Positions 51,915 to 61,683 of a stretch of 64,000 nucleotides of DNA are shown here, piece after piece (position 1 is the first letter of the stretch; the number at the start of each line of letters is the position of its first letter). The notes beneath the pieces were generated by a model, which saw nothing but the letters and a program-made list of their open reading frames with translations, had not been told where the DNA came from and did no database searches. A program made the translations under genes and the position numbers. The DNA comes from Qipengyuania gaetbuli (GTDB taxonomy: Bacteria; Pseudomonadota; Alphaproteobacteria; Sphingomonadales; Sphingomonadaceae). The stretch is from assembly GCF_020524765.1 (NCBI RefSeq), contig NZ_JAIVLR010000001.1:372001-436000 (forward strand), in the 5' to 3' direction.

Positions 51915-52670
51915 ATGCCCGCTACACCCGCCTGGCCCCCGAAAAGCGCCCCGCGCCTGTTCGTCGACACCCCGCTTTCGCCGGATGCGCCCGTACAGGT
52001 GGACGGCAACCAGGCGCATTACCTGGCCAAGGTGATGCGCGTGTCGCCCGGCGACGCGGTGATCCTGTGCGACAATGCGACCGGCGAATGGGCCGCCGAG
52101 GTGCTGGAGGCAGGCAAGCGCCATGTCCTGCTGCAACCGCGCGACCACTTGCGCCCTCGCGAGCCGGTGCCCGATTTCTGGCTCTGCCCGGCACTGCTCA
52201 AGAAGGACCGGTTCGATTTCGTGCTCGAAAAGGCGACCGAACTGGGCGTTGCGCGCATCGCGCCGATGGTCACGCGGCGCTGCGTGGCGGACAAGCTCAA
52301 CCTCGAACGGGCAGGCACGATCGTGACCGAGGCGGCCGAGCAATGCGCCCGCACCGCGCTGCCCGAATTGTCCGAACCAGTGAAGCTCGACGCCATGCTG
52401 CGCGACTGGCCCGAAGACCGCCTGCTGTTCTTCGCCGACGAGGAAGGCGGGGAAAGCGCTGCCGACGCCTTCTGCCTTACCGAAGGGCCCGCAGCCCTGC
52501 TCACCGGCCCCGAAGGCGGATTCGACGATGCCGAGCGCGAGGCGATCCGTGCCCATCCCAACGCCCGCCCGATCAGCCTCGGACCGCGCATCTTGCGGGG
52601 CGAAACGGCAGCGATTGCAGGCATCGCGGTGTGGATGGCGGAAGCAGGCGATTGGATCGGAGAGGAATAA
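51915..52670 (+). CDS. rsmE: 16S rRNA (uracil(1498)-N(3))-methyltransferase
   Basis: 251 residues from ATG 51915. N-terminal PUA-like part (HYLAKVMRVSPGDAVILCD) and a SPOUT knot with LLTGPEGGFDDAE and SLGPRILRGETA, the SAM-binding signature. Methylates U1498 of 16S rRNA. The start choice leaves a short leader shared with the divergent ubiA. Confidence 0.95.
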   Translation: MPATPAWPPKSAPRLFVDTPLSPDAPVQVDGNQAHYLAKVMRVSPGDAVILCDNATGEWAAEVLEAGKRHVLLQPRDHLRPREPVPDFWLCPALLKKDRFDFVLEKATELGVARIAPMVTRRCVADKLNLERAGTIVTEAAEQCARTALPELSEPVKLDAMLRDWPEDRLLFFADEEGGESAADAFCLTEGPAALLTGPEGGFDDAEREAIRAHPNARPISLGPRILRGETAAIAGIAVWMAEAGDWIGEE

Positions 52671-52710
52671 TTTCCTTTCCCTGATAGATTCCGTTTTCTA
52701 ACGCCACCCA

Positions 52711-54081
52711 ATGAGCACGCGCGACACATCCGCCAAGGTCGATCCCATCATCGAATCGCGCGACCAGCTCGTCGCGCCGATGCAGAAGGGCGAGAAGCCC
52801 AAGCACGCCTGGCGCATCGGCACCGAGCACGAGAAGCTCGTCTTCAAGCGCAAGGATCACCGCGCGCCGTCCTATGACGAGGAAGGCGGCATTCTCGATA
52901 TCCTGCTGGCCCTGCGCAAGTTCGGCTGGGAGCCGGTGGAAGAAGGCGGCAAGGTCATCGCCATGCGCGGCGAGGACGGGACGGTCAGCCTCGAACCTGC
53001 CGGCCAGCTGGAACTGTCGGGCGCGCCGCTCGAAAACCTGCACCAGACCTGCGCGGAAACCGGCCGTCACCTGTCGCAGGTGAAGGAAGTGGCCGAAGCC
53101 TTCGACGTCGGCTTCCTCGGGCTCGGCATGTGGCCCGACAAGACCCGTGAAGAACTGCCGATCATGCCCAAGGGCCGCTACGAGATCATGATGCGCCACA
53201 TGCCGCGCGTCGGCAGCCTCGGCCTCGACATGATGCTGCGCACCTGCACCATCCAGGTGAACCTCGACTATTCGTCCGAACTCGACATGGCGCAGAAATT
53301 CCGAACCGGGCTCGCGCTCCAGCCGCTGGCGACCGCGCTGTTCGCCAATTCGCCCTTCCTCGAAGGGAAACCGAACGGTTACCTGTCCTATCGCAGTCAT
53401 ATCTGGAGCGACACCGACCCGCATCGCACCGGCATGCTGCCCTTCGTGTTCGAGGACGGTTTCGGCTACGAACGCTATGTCGACTACATGCTCGACGTGC
53501 CGATGTATTTCGTCTTCCGCGACGGGAAATACATCGATGCCGCCGGCCTCAGCTTCCGCGATTTCCTCGATGGCAATCTGTCCGTCCTGCCGGGCGAAAA
53601 ACCGACTGAGAGCGACTGGTGGGACCACCTTTCGACCGCCTTCCCCGAAGTGCGCCTCAAGAGCTTCCTCGAAATGCGCGGAGCGGATGGCGGCCCGTGG
53701 AGCCGGATCTGCGCCCTGCCCGCCTTCTGGGTCGGCCTGCTCTACGACCAGGGCGCGCTCGATGCGGCGTGGGACCTCGTGAAGCACTGGACGATGGAAG
53801 AGCGCGAGGACCTGCGCAACGCGGTGCCCAAACTGGCGCTCGACGCACCCATCCCGGGCGGCGGGAAGCTGCGCGATCTGGCAAAGGAAGTGCTCGCCGT
53901 GGCGCGTGCCGGCCTGACCGCGCGGGCCAAGCTCAACACTTCGGGCGATAACGAAACCGGCTTCCTCGAAACGCTCGACGAGATCGTGCGGAGCGGCAAG
54001 GTGCCCGCACAGGTCCTGCTCGACCGCTACAACGGCGAATGGAGCGGGGACATCACCCGGGTCTACAAATACAGTTTCTGA
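52711..54081 (+). CDS. gshA: glutamate-cysteine ligase, plant/alphaproteobacterial type
   Basis: 456 residues, the length of the plant-type GCL family. RIGTEHEKLVF, SLEPAGQLELSGAPL and MMLRTCTIQVNLDYSSE are signature regions around the ATP/glutamate site. First step of glutathione synthesis. gshB is not in the window. It follows rsmE after 40 bases, as in many sphingomonads, and precedes a small monooxygenase-fold gene. Confidence 0.95.
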   Translation: MSTRDTSAKVDPIIESRDQLVAPMQKGEKPKHAWRIGTEHEKLVFKRKDHRAPSYDEEGGILDILLALRKFGWEPVEEGGKVIAMRGEDGTVSLEPAGQLELSGAPLENLHQTCAETGRHLSQVKEVAEAFDVGFLGLGMWPDKTREELPIMPKGRYEIMMRHMPRVGSLGLDMMLRTCTIQVNLDYSSELDMAQKFRTGLALQPLATALFANSPFLEGKPNGYLSYRSHIWSDTDPHRTGMLPFVFEDGFGYERYVDYMLDVPMYFVFRDGKYIDAAGLSFRDFLDGNLSVLPGEKPTESDWWDHLSTAFPEVRLKSFLEMRGADGGPWSRICALPAFWVGLLYDQGALDAAWDLVKHWTMEEREDLRNAVPKLALDAPIPGGGKLRDLAKEVLAVARAGLTARAKLNTSGDNETGFLETLDEIVRSGKVPAQVLLDRYNGEWSGDITRVYKYSF

Positions 54082-54097
54082 GCAAAGGAGGACGGCG

Positions 54098-54400
54098 ATG
54101 ATCCAGATCAACGGCACGATCAAGCTGGGCAAGCCGATGGACGCCGCCACCCGCAAAGCGATGGTCGAAATGGTCCGCGCCAGCCGCGCGGAAGATGGCT
54201 GCCTCGACTACGCCTTCGCCGAAGACCTCGCCGATCCCGACACGCTGATCCTGTTCGAACGCTGGCGCGACCGCGATGCGCTGGCCGCGCATGGCCAATC
54301 GGCGCACATGGCCGAATTCCGCGGCGTGATGGCGGCCAACCCGCCCGTGTCGCGCGAAATCAGGGTCTATGAAACCGACGAGGGCGAGCCGCTCGGCTGA
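54098..54400 (+). CDS. antibiotic biosynthesis monooxygenase (ABM) domain protein
   Basis: 100 residues behind AAAGGAGG. A single ferredoxin-like ABM domain with the pattern VRASRAEDGCLDYAFAED ... LILFERWRDRDALAAHGQSAHM typical of YgiN/quinol-monooxygenase-like dimers. Such proteins oxidise quinols or degrade heme-like substrates, or have no known activity. Sixteen bases after gshA, so likely co-transcribed. Confidence 0.88.
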   Translation: MIQINGTIKLGKPMDAATRKAMVEMVRASRAEDGCLDYAFAEDLADPDTLILFERWRDRDALAAHGQSAHMAEFRGVMAANPPVSREIRVYETDEGEPLG

Positions 54401-54401
54401 C

Positions 54402-55760
54402 CTATTCCGCCGGTTGGGCCGCCGCAGCACCGGCGCGCGGCGTGAACAGGCGGAACAGTCGTGACAACGGCGCGGTGATCAGTCCGTTTGCGCTCATCCA
54501 CGCGTAATATTCGCGGTATTTCTCGTCCTCTGTCAGCAGGTGCGCCTCTTCCGTACGCGCGCGCCAGTAGTAGATGCCGTTCACGCACAGCAGGAAGAAG
54601 GTGTTGCGGATGGCATCGGTCATGCTGCCGTTGACCACGAGGAACGGCATTACGCTGCACCACCAGAACAGGTTTTTCGACAAATAGGCCGGATGCCGCG
54701 TGAAGCGGTAGGGCCCGTTCGTGAGCACGCCGCGATAGGTGAGGTTTGAAAAGCGGATGCCGAAAGCGAATGTCGCCCAGGCATAGACCGCGGTCAGGAA
54801 GACCAGCACGCCCGCCCAGACCCACAGCACCGCCTGGTTCCCGTCGAGCCAGTAGTGCCACTGCCCGACATTGTGTTCATAGCTCATCACCTGACCGTTG
54901 CCGAGGATGCCCCAGACGAACGGCGGATAGCAGACCAGCGCGGCCAGCCAGCCACCGAGGAAGGGGTTGCCCGACCGGATATGCGCATCAAGCGGGCGCA
55001 GCGTCACGATGTAGCCGACAGCGCCGACCATCACGTCGATCAGGAACAGCAGGTTGATCAATACGACCGCGAAGACGACCGGATTGCTCAGGAATTCATA
55101 GAGGTCGGCATTCACCACATTGGCGAAATTCACCGGCACGATGGAGATCATGAAGGCGCCGAAGAAGCCCTTGATGATCCAGGCACGCCAGTGCTTCTTC
55201 ACCTCGCCCGCATCCCAGTCGTCGCGCATGAACAGCATCGCGCCGAAATGCCATGCGTGGTCGCGCGGGTTCTTCATCACGCGGTCGAGCCACAGGACAT
55301 AGGGCACCGACAGCACCACCATGGCCGCGCCCATGACGGCGAGGACCTTGAGCGCGTAGATGTAGTTCCCGCTCCAGTACCAGCGGCACAGGCAAAACAG
55401 CGCAACGAGAATCGCCCATGTGGCCCACAGGCCCGCGATCTTGGTCAGCGATGTCTCGAGGTCTGCCTTGCGCGTCTTGGCCAGCGACCAATCGATCCCG
55501 GTGGACGGGCGCCGATGCACCTTGTCGACGAATACCGACCAGGCGACCATCGGGATGGTGATGAATACGAGGCCTGCGATGGCGGCATTGGGGCCGACCA
55601 GAGGCTCGCGCGGGCCGGGCAGGTTCCAGAACTCCGCGATGCCCGCCCAGTCGCGGGCGATCCATACCCATGCGAGCAGCGCGAACAGCCCCACCAGCCC
55701 CACGGCTGGCGAGACGTCGCTGGTCGGACGGCGGTCCGGTACGGGTAGGTTCCTGTCCAT
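54402..55760 (-). CDS. isoprenylcysteine methyltransferase-like membrane protein
   Basis: 452 residues from ATG 55760. About ten helices; the C-terminal ~120 residues have the PEMT/ICMT core: GPYRFTRHPAYLSKNLFWW and RTEEAHLLTEDEKYREYYAWM, the SAM-binding RHPxY and EE motifs. The N-terminal ~300 residues are extra membrane helices with a DWDAGEVKKHWRAW loop. Bacteria lack CaaX proteins, so the methyl acceptor is unknown; lipids or small thiols are possible. Confidence 0.82.
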   Translation of the reverse strand: MDRNLPVPDRRPTSDVSPAVGLVGLFALLAWVWIARDWAGIAEFWNLPGPREPLVGPNAAIAGLVFITIPMVAWSVFVDKVHRRPSTGIDWSLAKTRKADLETSLTKIAGLWATWAILVALFCLCRWYWSGNYIYALKVLAVMGAAMVVLSVPYVLWLDRVMKNPRDHAWHFGAMLFMRDDWDAGEVKKHWRAWIIKGFFGAFMISIVPVNFANVVNADLYEFLSNPVVFAVVLINLLFLIDVMVGAVGYIVTLRPLDAHIRSGNPFLGGWLAALVCYPPFVWGILGNGQVMSYEHNVGQWHYWLDGNQAVLWVWAGVLVFLTAVYAWATFAFGIRFSNLTYRGVLTNGPYRFTRHPAYLSKNLFWWCSVMPFLVVNGSMTDAIRNTFFLLCVNGIYYWRARTEEAHLLTEDEKYREYYAWMSANGLITAPLSRLFRLFTPRAGAAAAQPAE

Positions 55761-55811
55761 TGCCACGCCCTATAGCGCGGCAATGGTAAACGGTGCGAAA
55801 ACTATCGCGCC

Positions 55812-57164
55812 TTACCGGAAAGCGGTGATCGTGCCGCTGTCGTCGAGGACGTAGAGCGTGTTGTTCGCCACGATCGGCGGCAGGCTGATGTCGGCGTCCA
55901 GCTCGGTGAACAGCGTGGCCGAACCTTCGCCCGTGCTGATGCGCCAGATTTCGCCTTCCGAATTGACCGCCCACAGCTGGCCGCCGGCAAGCACCGGGCC
56001 CTGCCAGAAGATCGGGCCTTTCTTGTCCTCTTCGTCGCGGTAGCGGGCCATCTGCGTCAGCCAGCGGACCTTGCCGGTTCCGCGCTGGATGGCGATCAGG
56101 CGGGCATCGTCGGTGAGGGCGAAGATCCATTCACCGGCGATCGCGGGGGTGGAGATACCTGCGACGTTGAGTTCCCACAGGCGCTGGCCGGTCACCAGTT
56201 CGTAGGCCGCCATGCGACCGCCCTGGCCGAGCGCATATACGCGGCCGTTGTCGATGATCGGGTCGGCGTCGATGTCCGACAGCGCACCGACCTGTGTCGA
56301 GATCGAGGTGCGCGCAAGGGCGTCGGCCCACAGGCTGCGGCCATTCTCGTAACGGTAGGCGATCAGTTCGCCCGATGTGTAGCCGGCCACGACCGTGCCC
56401 TGCCCTGCGGCAGGCGCGGCAACGCCGAAGACGCCGGCCATGGTGGTCGAACCCGATTCGTCCCACTGGATGCTGCCGTCGGCGGCATTGAGGGCGAAGA
56501 GCAGATTGTCCTGCGTCATGACGAAGACGTTGTCGAAGGCGAGCGTCGGAGATCCGCGCAGCGGGCCGCCCGGCTTGACCTTCCAGAGTTCCGCGCCGGT
56601 CTGGGCGTTGAGGGCGAACACATTGCCCGCCCCGTCGGTCCCGTAGACCGTGCCGTTCGAATAGCTGACGCCGCCGCCGAATGCGGAGGGGCGCGTATCA
56701 TCGCTCAACTGGGTCTGGTAGCTCCAGCTGCGTGCGCCGGTCTGCGCATCGAAGGCCGAAACGCGGCCGTCAGTGCCGACGGCATAAAGCTTGCCGCTGC
56801 CGATCACCGGCGCAGCGCCGAGGCGGCGGCGGTTGTCCGCGCCGGTCACGCTGACGGTGAAGGCCCGCGTGGGTGCCTGCGAAAGGGCGAGGTGCCCGTA
56901 GCTCTTGCTGGCAGTGCCGCCGGCCTGGCCCCATTCGGTATTGGCCTGAGCCGGAGGCAGGACCACCGAAACGCCTGCCAGCGCCGGATCGACTTCTGCG
57001 CCCGTGGTGATGCGCGAGAGGATGGGTTCGCGCTTGCCGACGGTCGGCGTGGTCTTCTTGCCGTCCCCGCCGCCGAACAGTCCGCCGCTGCAGGCCGACA
57101 GGCCGAGGGCGATCGCTGCGACGAGTGCGCCGCGCAGATAGGGTTTTGCGTTGGTCTGGCTCAT
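55812..57164 (-). CDS. bamB: outer membrane protein assembly factor BamB
   Basis: 450 residues from ATG 57164 (GACGGG lies six bases upstream; ATG 57170 would leave no spacer). Lipobox LSAC (residues ~21-24). The rest is an eight-bladed PQQ-type beta-propeller, e.g. GTDGRVSAFDAQTGARSW and GTDGAGNVFALNAQTGAELW. Scaffold lipoprotein of the BAM complex. Preceded by a YfgM-like gene as in many proteobacteria; der, often next, is absent. Confidence 0.94.
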   Translation of the reverse strand: MSQTNAKPYLRGALVAAIALGLSACSGGLFGGGDGKKTTPTVGKREPILSRITTGAEVDPALAGVSVVLPPAQANTEWGQAGGTASKSYGHLALSQAPTRAFTVSVTGADNRRRLGAAPVIGSGKLYAVGTDGRVSAFDAQTGARSWSYQTQLSDDTRPSAFGGGVSYSNGTVYGTDGAGNVFALNAQTGAELWKVKPGGPLRGSPTLAFDNVFVMTQDNLLFALNAADGSIQWDESGSTTMAGVFGVAAPAAGQGTVVAGYTSGELIAYRYENGRSLWADALARTSISTQVGALSDIDADPIIDNGRVYALGQGGRMAAYELVTGQRLWELNVAGISTPAIAGEWIFALTDDARLIAIQRGTGKVRWLTQMARYRDEEDKKGPIFWQGPVLAGGQLWAVNSEGEIWRISTGEGSATLFTELDADISLPPIVANNTLYVLDDSGTITAFR

Positions 57165-57183
57165 CTTCATCCCGTCTATTCGA

Positions 57184-57969
57184 TTATTCGGCAGCCGGCT
57201 GCTGGGCTTCGGCCTGCGGGTCGACACGCTGCGAATCGAGCAGCTTCTCGACATCGTCCACGGCATCGACGCCGAGGATGCCTGCCATGTTCAGGACCCG
57301 GGTCCTGGTGCCTTCGGGCGTGCCCTCGGCACGTGCGATCTGGCCGAACAGGGCGCCGGCTTCGGCGCGCTTGCCCTGCGCGAGATAGGCATGGGCGACG
57401 ATTTCGCCCGCGCTGGCGAACAGCGGCTCGCCCGGCGTCGCCAGCGGCTTGAGCGCGGCGATGACTTCGGCGGGTTCGAGATCGTCGTACTGCATCGTCA
57501 CACGGCGCAGCAGCGCCATGTCGCGCATGACCTTGGGCGCGCTTTCATCGTCGGCGACCTCGCCGAACAGCTTCACCGCTTCCGCGTCATTGCCCGCTTC
57601 CGAAGCAAGGCCTGCACGCAGCAGCTTGGCGGAAATCACGGCCGTGCCTTCGCCTTCCATGCCGTTCAGCTTTTCCAGCGCGGCGGCATTGTTGCCCGCT
57701 TCCAGCTGGTCGAGCGCGACGACCAGCGCTTCGGACTGCGCCTCCATCTTCTGCTCGTTCTGGTTGTCCCACCACAGATAGCCGCCGAAGGCCGCGAGGC
57801 CGGCAACCAGCACGCCCAGCAGCGGCTTGCCGTAGCTGGTCGCGAAGCTTTCGAAATCGCCCTGGCGAACGGCATCGTCCACCTCGCGCAGCAGGGCTTC
57901 CTGCTCGGCTGCGTCGGCGCGGGCTTTCTTTTCCTCGCGGGTCAGGTCGGTCTTGGGTGTGCGTGCCAC
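57184..57969 (-). CDS. YfgM-like tetratricopeptide membrane protein
   Basis: About 261 residues from GTG 57969; TTG 57990 is the other in-frame start, neither with an ideal ribosome site. A cytoplasmic basic/acidic N-terminus, one membrane helix near residues 48-66 (PLLGVLVAGLAAFGGYLWW), then TPR-like helices in the periplasm. E. coli YfgM, also next to bamB, works with PpiD at the Sec translocon. Twenty bases separate it from bamB. Confidence 0.86.
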   Translation of the reverse strand: MARTPKTDLTREEKKARADAAEQEALLREVDDAVRQGDFESFATSYGKPLLGVLVAGLAAFGGYLWWDNQNEQKMEAQSEALVVALDQLEAGNNAAALEKLNGMEGEGTAVISAKLLRAGLASEAGNDAEAVKLFGEVADDESAPKVMRDMALLRRVTMQYDDLEPAEVIAALKPLATPGEPLFASAGEIVAHAYLAQGKRAEAGALFGQIARAEGTPEGTRTRVLNMAGILGVDAVDDVEKLLDSQRVDPQAEAQQPAAE

Positions 57970-58105
57970 TGCGGCGCGTGCTCCATTCAAGGCAAATGTG
58001 AAGGCGGGTCTTTAGGCATAGCGGGGGGCAAGGGCAATGCTTGAGCGGCCATGGCGCATGCCTGTCCCCCGACGGGTGAACGGGTGATGAAACGCGCAGG
58101 CGCGC

Positions 58106-59251
58106 TCAGAATTCGCGGCGCATCGCGCTGGAGTAGAGCCGGCGGTAGGTGGCGACCATCCGTTCGCGGTCGAATTGCGCCTGCGCGCGGGCCCGGTTGG
58201 CTTCCCCGATGGCTTTCTGGGCCTTCTCGTTATCGGCGAGCGCGCGCATCAGGGCGGATAGATCGTCCTCGTTGCCGGGCGCGCTCAGGAATTCGCGATT
58301 CTCGTCCGAGACGATATGCGGGATGTCGCCGACTGCAGGGGCCACAACGGGAAGGCCTGCGGCCATCGCCTCGATCACCGAGAGCGGGAATTGTTCGGAC
58401 GAGCTGGACAGGGCAAACATGTCGAACAGGCCGATGACGCGCGAGGGGTCCTTGACCGAGCCGGGCAGGTGGACGCGGTGGTTGATGCCCAGCCGGTCGA
58501 TTTCCGCCTGGATGGCATCGCGCTCGCTCCCCTCGCCGATGATCACTAGATGCCATTCCTCGCGCATCGGGGCGAAGGCACGCACCAGCGCGGGCAGGTT
58601 CTTGACCTTGCGCAGTCCCGCGAGCGTACCGACCCATTTCTCGCCCTTGCGCTTGATCAGGCGGAAAGCCTCCGGCTTGGGCCGCATTGCAAAGGCCTTG
58701 GTGTCGATCCCGTTGGGAATGCGCTTCACCCGGCCGAGCGGCTGCTGCCAGTCGACCAGCGCGATTTCCTCCAGCGTTTCAGACGGGACGACGAGGCCCG
58801 ACGCCTTGCCCAGCGCCACGCGGCGGTACCAGGTGCGCCCGCGCTTGCGCTTGTGCAGCTCGCTCTCGTCGAAGCCGTCCTCGTGATGGATCAGCGGCGG
58901 CAGCGTCAGCGCTTCGGAGAACATGGTGTGCGCCATGACCGCATCCATCGCGCCCCAGTTGTATGTCAGGACGAGGTCGTAATCCTTCATCGCTCGCGCG
59001 ATCTTCATCAGCCTGCCGGGCAGCGGCGTGCCCTTGAGGCTGGGAAAATCGGGCTGGAGGACGACGGGAATGTTGCGGTCGATGCCCTCCGCCGCTTCCA
59101 GCCGGTCAGGCTCCGCCGACACGATCGTGTGGTGCAGCCCGCGCCCGAAGGCGTTGATGAGTTCGACCGTGCGCCGTTCCTTGCCGCCTGCGGCGAAGGT
59201 CGACTGCAGGTGGAGGACGCGCGGCGCGCCGCCGCCGGCGCTGCGGTTCAT
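58106..59251 (-). CDS. glycosyltransferase family 4 protein
   Basis: 381 residues from ATG 59251, overlapping the hydrolase stop (ATGA). GT-B fold: N-terminal QSTFAAGGKERRTVELI, central IPNGIDTKAF, and donor site IIGEGSERDAI with SSSEQFPLSVIEAMAAGLPV (the E-x7-E region). No membrane helix. Probably adds a sugar to a surface polysaccharide or lipid; the acceptor is unknown. Confidence 0.9.
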   Translation of the reverse strand: MNRSAGGGAPRVLHLQSTFAAGGKERRTVELINAFGRGLHHTIVSAEPDRLEAAEGIDRNIPVVLQPDFPSLKGTPLPGRLMKIARAMKDYDLVLTYNWGAMDAVMAHTMFSEALTLPPLIHHEDGFDESELHKRKRGRTWYRRVALGKASGLVVPSETLEEIALVDWQQPLGRVKRIPNGIDTKAFAMRPKPEAFRLIKRKGEKWVGTLAGLRKVKNLPALVRAFAPMREEWHLVIIGEGSERDAIQAEIDRLGINHRVHLPGSVKDPSRVIGLFDMFALSSSSEQFPLSVIEAMAAGLPVVAPAVGDIPHIVSDENREFLSAPGNEDDLSALMRALADNEKAQKAIGEANRARAQAQFDRERMVATYRRLYSSAMRREF

Positions 59252-60114
59252 CGGATGCTGGCGAGCAGCGAATCGATGGCCGAACGGACCTCCGGCTCGT
59301 CCAGCGTCGGGGCATGGCCCGCATCGGGCACGGTCACCGCATCGGCGGCAGGCGCACGGCGCTGCATTTCCGCAAAGGCTTCTTCCGGCAGCAGGTTCGA
59401 CAGGCCGCCGCGCACCAGCAGCAGGGGCTTGGTCGCCAGCGCCTCGAAACCGGGCCACAGGTCCGGCGGCACGGCGTTCTCGTCCGCGGCATTGAAGGGT
59501 TCTGCGATCTTCATGTCGTAATCGAAAGCGATGCGGCCATTGTTGCACAGGGTCATCCCGCGCTTGGCCATGGCGATCCAGTCCTCGGTATCGAACGACG
59601 GGTGGGCTGCGCCGTGCACTTCCTCCAGCGCGCGAGCGGCATGCATCCAGGTGGGGAAGCTGCGTCCCTGCCCCAAATAGGTGCGGATCTTGTCGATGCC
59701 CGAGGGATCGACCACCGGGCCGATGTCGTTGAGCAGCGCACCTGCGATCAGCTGCGGCATGCCCTGCGCGATCAGCATGGTCATCAGCCCGCCCATCGAG
59801 GTGCCGACCGACACGAAGCGTTCGATCTTTTCCTGCTGCAACAGCCCCAGCACGTCGCCGATGTAATTGGGCACCGCATAGGTCGCGCTGTCTTCGGCGT
59901 AATCGCTCTTGCCGCGACCGCGCATGTCGGGGACGATCACCCGCCAGCCCTTGCTCGCGATATAGGGGGCAACGCCTTCGAAATCGCGGCTGTTGCGGGT
60001 CAGGCCGTGGAGGCAGAGCACGGGCGGACGTTCGTTCGCCTCGCCGTAATCGCGGAAATAGAGGGTCAGGCCCTCGGCGCTTTGCCAGCTGCGCTCGCTG
60101 AATTCGCTATCCAT
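59248..60114 (-). CDS. alpha/beta hydrolase
   Basis: 288 residues. Oxyanion-hole region LCLHGLTRN, nucleophile elbow GTSMGG, acid in LLVRGGLSNLLPEE region and histidine in DAGHAPTLDEP. No signal peptide. Similar to esterase/epoxide-hydrolase-like and MhpC-like enzymes; substrate unknown. Coupled to the glycosyltransferase gene by a four-base overlap, which might mean a shared lipid or polysaccharide pathway. Confidence 0.9.
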   Translation of the reverse strand: MDSEFSERSWQSAEGLTLYFRDYGEANERPPVLCLHGLTRNSRDFEGVAPYIASKGWRVIVPDMRGRGKSDYAEDSATYAVPNYIGDVLGLLQQEKIERFVSVGTSMGGLMTMLIAQGMPQLIAGALLNDIGPVVDPSGIDKIRTYLGQGRSFPTWMHAARALEEVHGAAHPSFDTEDWIAMAKRGMTLCNNGRIAFDYDMKIAEPFNAADENAVPPDLWPGFEALATKPLLLVRGGLSNLLPEEAFAEMQRRAPAADAVTVPDAGHAPTLDEPEVRSAIDSLLASIR

Positions 60115-60194
60115 GGAAAGCGCGGTAGCGGCTTGTGCGGCAAATTTCGAGAGACGACTTGCACCTGTCGTTGCGGACCCTCATCTGGTCGGGG

Positions 60195-61607
60195 ATGCCC
60201 AGCGCGCCCGAACCATCCGCCTATCGCCCCGACACACCCGTGACGGAGCTGGCCGGCTGGCTCGCCGATCCGGTGAGGGCAGCCGATTTTCCCGCCACGC
60301 GACTGCGCTTTCGCAACGACCGCTGGGCCGCCGCCGTGGGGCTGTCGGATTTGTCGGACGAGGAGTGGACGCACCATTTCGGGCGATTCGATCCGCTGCC
60401 CGACAATTTGCCGCAGCCGCTGGCGCTGCGCTATCACGGCCACCAGTTCCGCGTGTACAACCCGCAAATCGGAGACGGGCGCGGTTTCCTGTTCGCCCAG
60501 CTGCGCGACGGGACCGGCCGCCTGCTCGATCTCGGCACCAAGGGTTCGGGCCAGACGCCGTGGAGCCGCGACGGCGACGGGCGGCTGACGCTGAAGGGCG
60601 CGGTGCGCGAAATCCTCGCCACCGAAATGCTCGAGGCGCTCGGCGTGAATACCTCCAAGACCTTCAGTGTGGTCGAGACCGGCGAGGAGCTCTGGCGCAA
60701 TGACGAGCCGTCCCCGACGCGCTCTGCCGTCATGACGCGGCTCAGCCACGGACACGTGCGTATCGGCACCTTCCAGCGCCTTCTGGCCCTCGAAGAGCGC
60801 GAGCACATGCAAGCGCTGGTCGACTATTGCCTCGCGCAATTCCCCGGCCCGCCCCCGCCTGCCGATGCCCCCGGGCGCGACGAGCCGGCAGTGCGCCTGA
60901 TGCACCTCGTCGTCGAACGGCTGGCCGATCTCGCGGCAAGCTGGATGGTAGCCGGTTTCGTCCACGGCGTGCTCAACACCGACAACATGAACGTGTCGGG
61001 CGAAAGCTTCGACTATGGTCCCTGGCGCTTCCTGCCGAAATGGGAGCCGGGCTTCACCGCCGCCTATTTCGACCATGCGGGCCTTTATGCCTTCGGCCGC
61101 CAGCCCGAGGCATTGCACTGGAACTGCGGGCAGTTCGCGGTTGCCCTGCGCCTGATCGCCGATGCGCCGCCGCTGATTGCCGCGATGGAGCGGTTCGGCT
61201 CACTCTACATGGAAGTGGTGGCGCGGCGCTGGTGCTGGCGACTGGGCCTCCAAAGCCGGGGCGCCGATGCCGACGCGAGGCTGGTCGGCGCATGCGAGGC
61301 CCATATGAGCGAAAGTGGCGTGCAGCCTGATGCCTTCTTCTTCCGCCATCGCGGTGGGCGGAACGCTACGGGCGATCTGGCGCAGCCCTTTGCCGGCTAC
61401 CAGCCGGTCGAAGACAACCACGAATACTGGTCCGCAGACGAGCCCCAATCCATGCTGGTCGAGGAGGTCGAGGCGATCTGGTCGGCCATCGACAAAGACG
61501 ACGACTGGGGCCCGCTCGAAGCCAAGATCGCCGCGCTGCGCAGCATGGGCGATGCGCACGGGCCTGCCCCGCTGCCTGCCGGACATTTGCCGCAGGGCGA
61601 AAGCTAA
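60195..61607 (+). CDS. selO: protein adenylyltransferase SelO (YdiU family)
   Basis: 470 residues from ATG 60195 (GTG 60135 is an alternative). YHGHQFRVYNPQIGDGRGF, GTKGSGQTPWSRDGDGRLTL and the metal site NTDNMNVSG ... DYGP are the SelO pseudokinase signatures. SelO transfers AMP from ATP to protein hydroxyls and responds to oxidative stress. The C-terminal selenocysteine/cysteine of eukaryotic SelO is absent, as in many bacteria. Divergent from the hydrolase. Confidence 0.94.
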   Translation: MPSAPEPSAYRPDTPVTELAGWLADPVRAADFPATRLRFRNDRWAAAVGLSDLSDEEWTHHFGRFDPLPDNLPQPLALRYHGHQFRVYNPQIGDGRGFLFAQLRDGTGRLLDLGTKGSGQTPWSRDGDGRLTLKGAVREILATEMLEALGVNTSKTFSVVETGEELWRNDEPSPTRSAVMTRLSHGHVRIGTFQRLLALEEREHMQALVDYCLAQFPGPPPPADAPGRDEPAVRLMHLVVERLADLAASWMVAGFVHGVLNTDNMNVSGESFDYGPWRFLPKWEPGFTAAYFDHAGLYAFGRQPEALHWNCGQFAVALRLIADAPPLIAAMERFGSLYMEVVARRWCWRLGLQSRGADADARLVGACEAHMSESGVQPDAFFFRHRGGRNATGDLAQPFAGYQPVEDNHEYWSADEPQSMLVEEVEAIWSAIDKDDDWGPLEAKIAALRSMGDAHGPAPLPAGHLPQGES

Positions 61608-61683
61608 ACTCGATTTGACGCGCCAGCGCGGCTGGCACATAGGCGCCAGCGGAGACGCCGCGTCGGCGCAGGAAGGGAACGAA

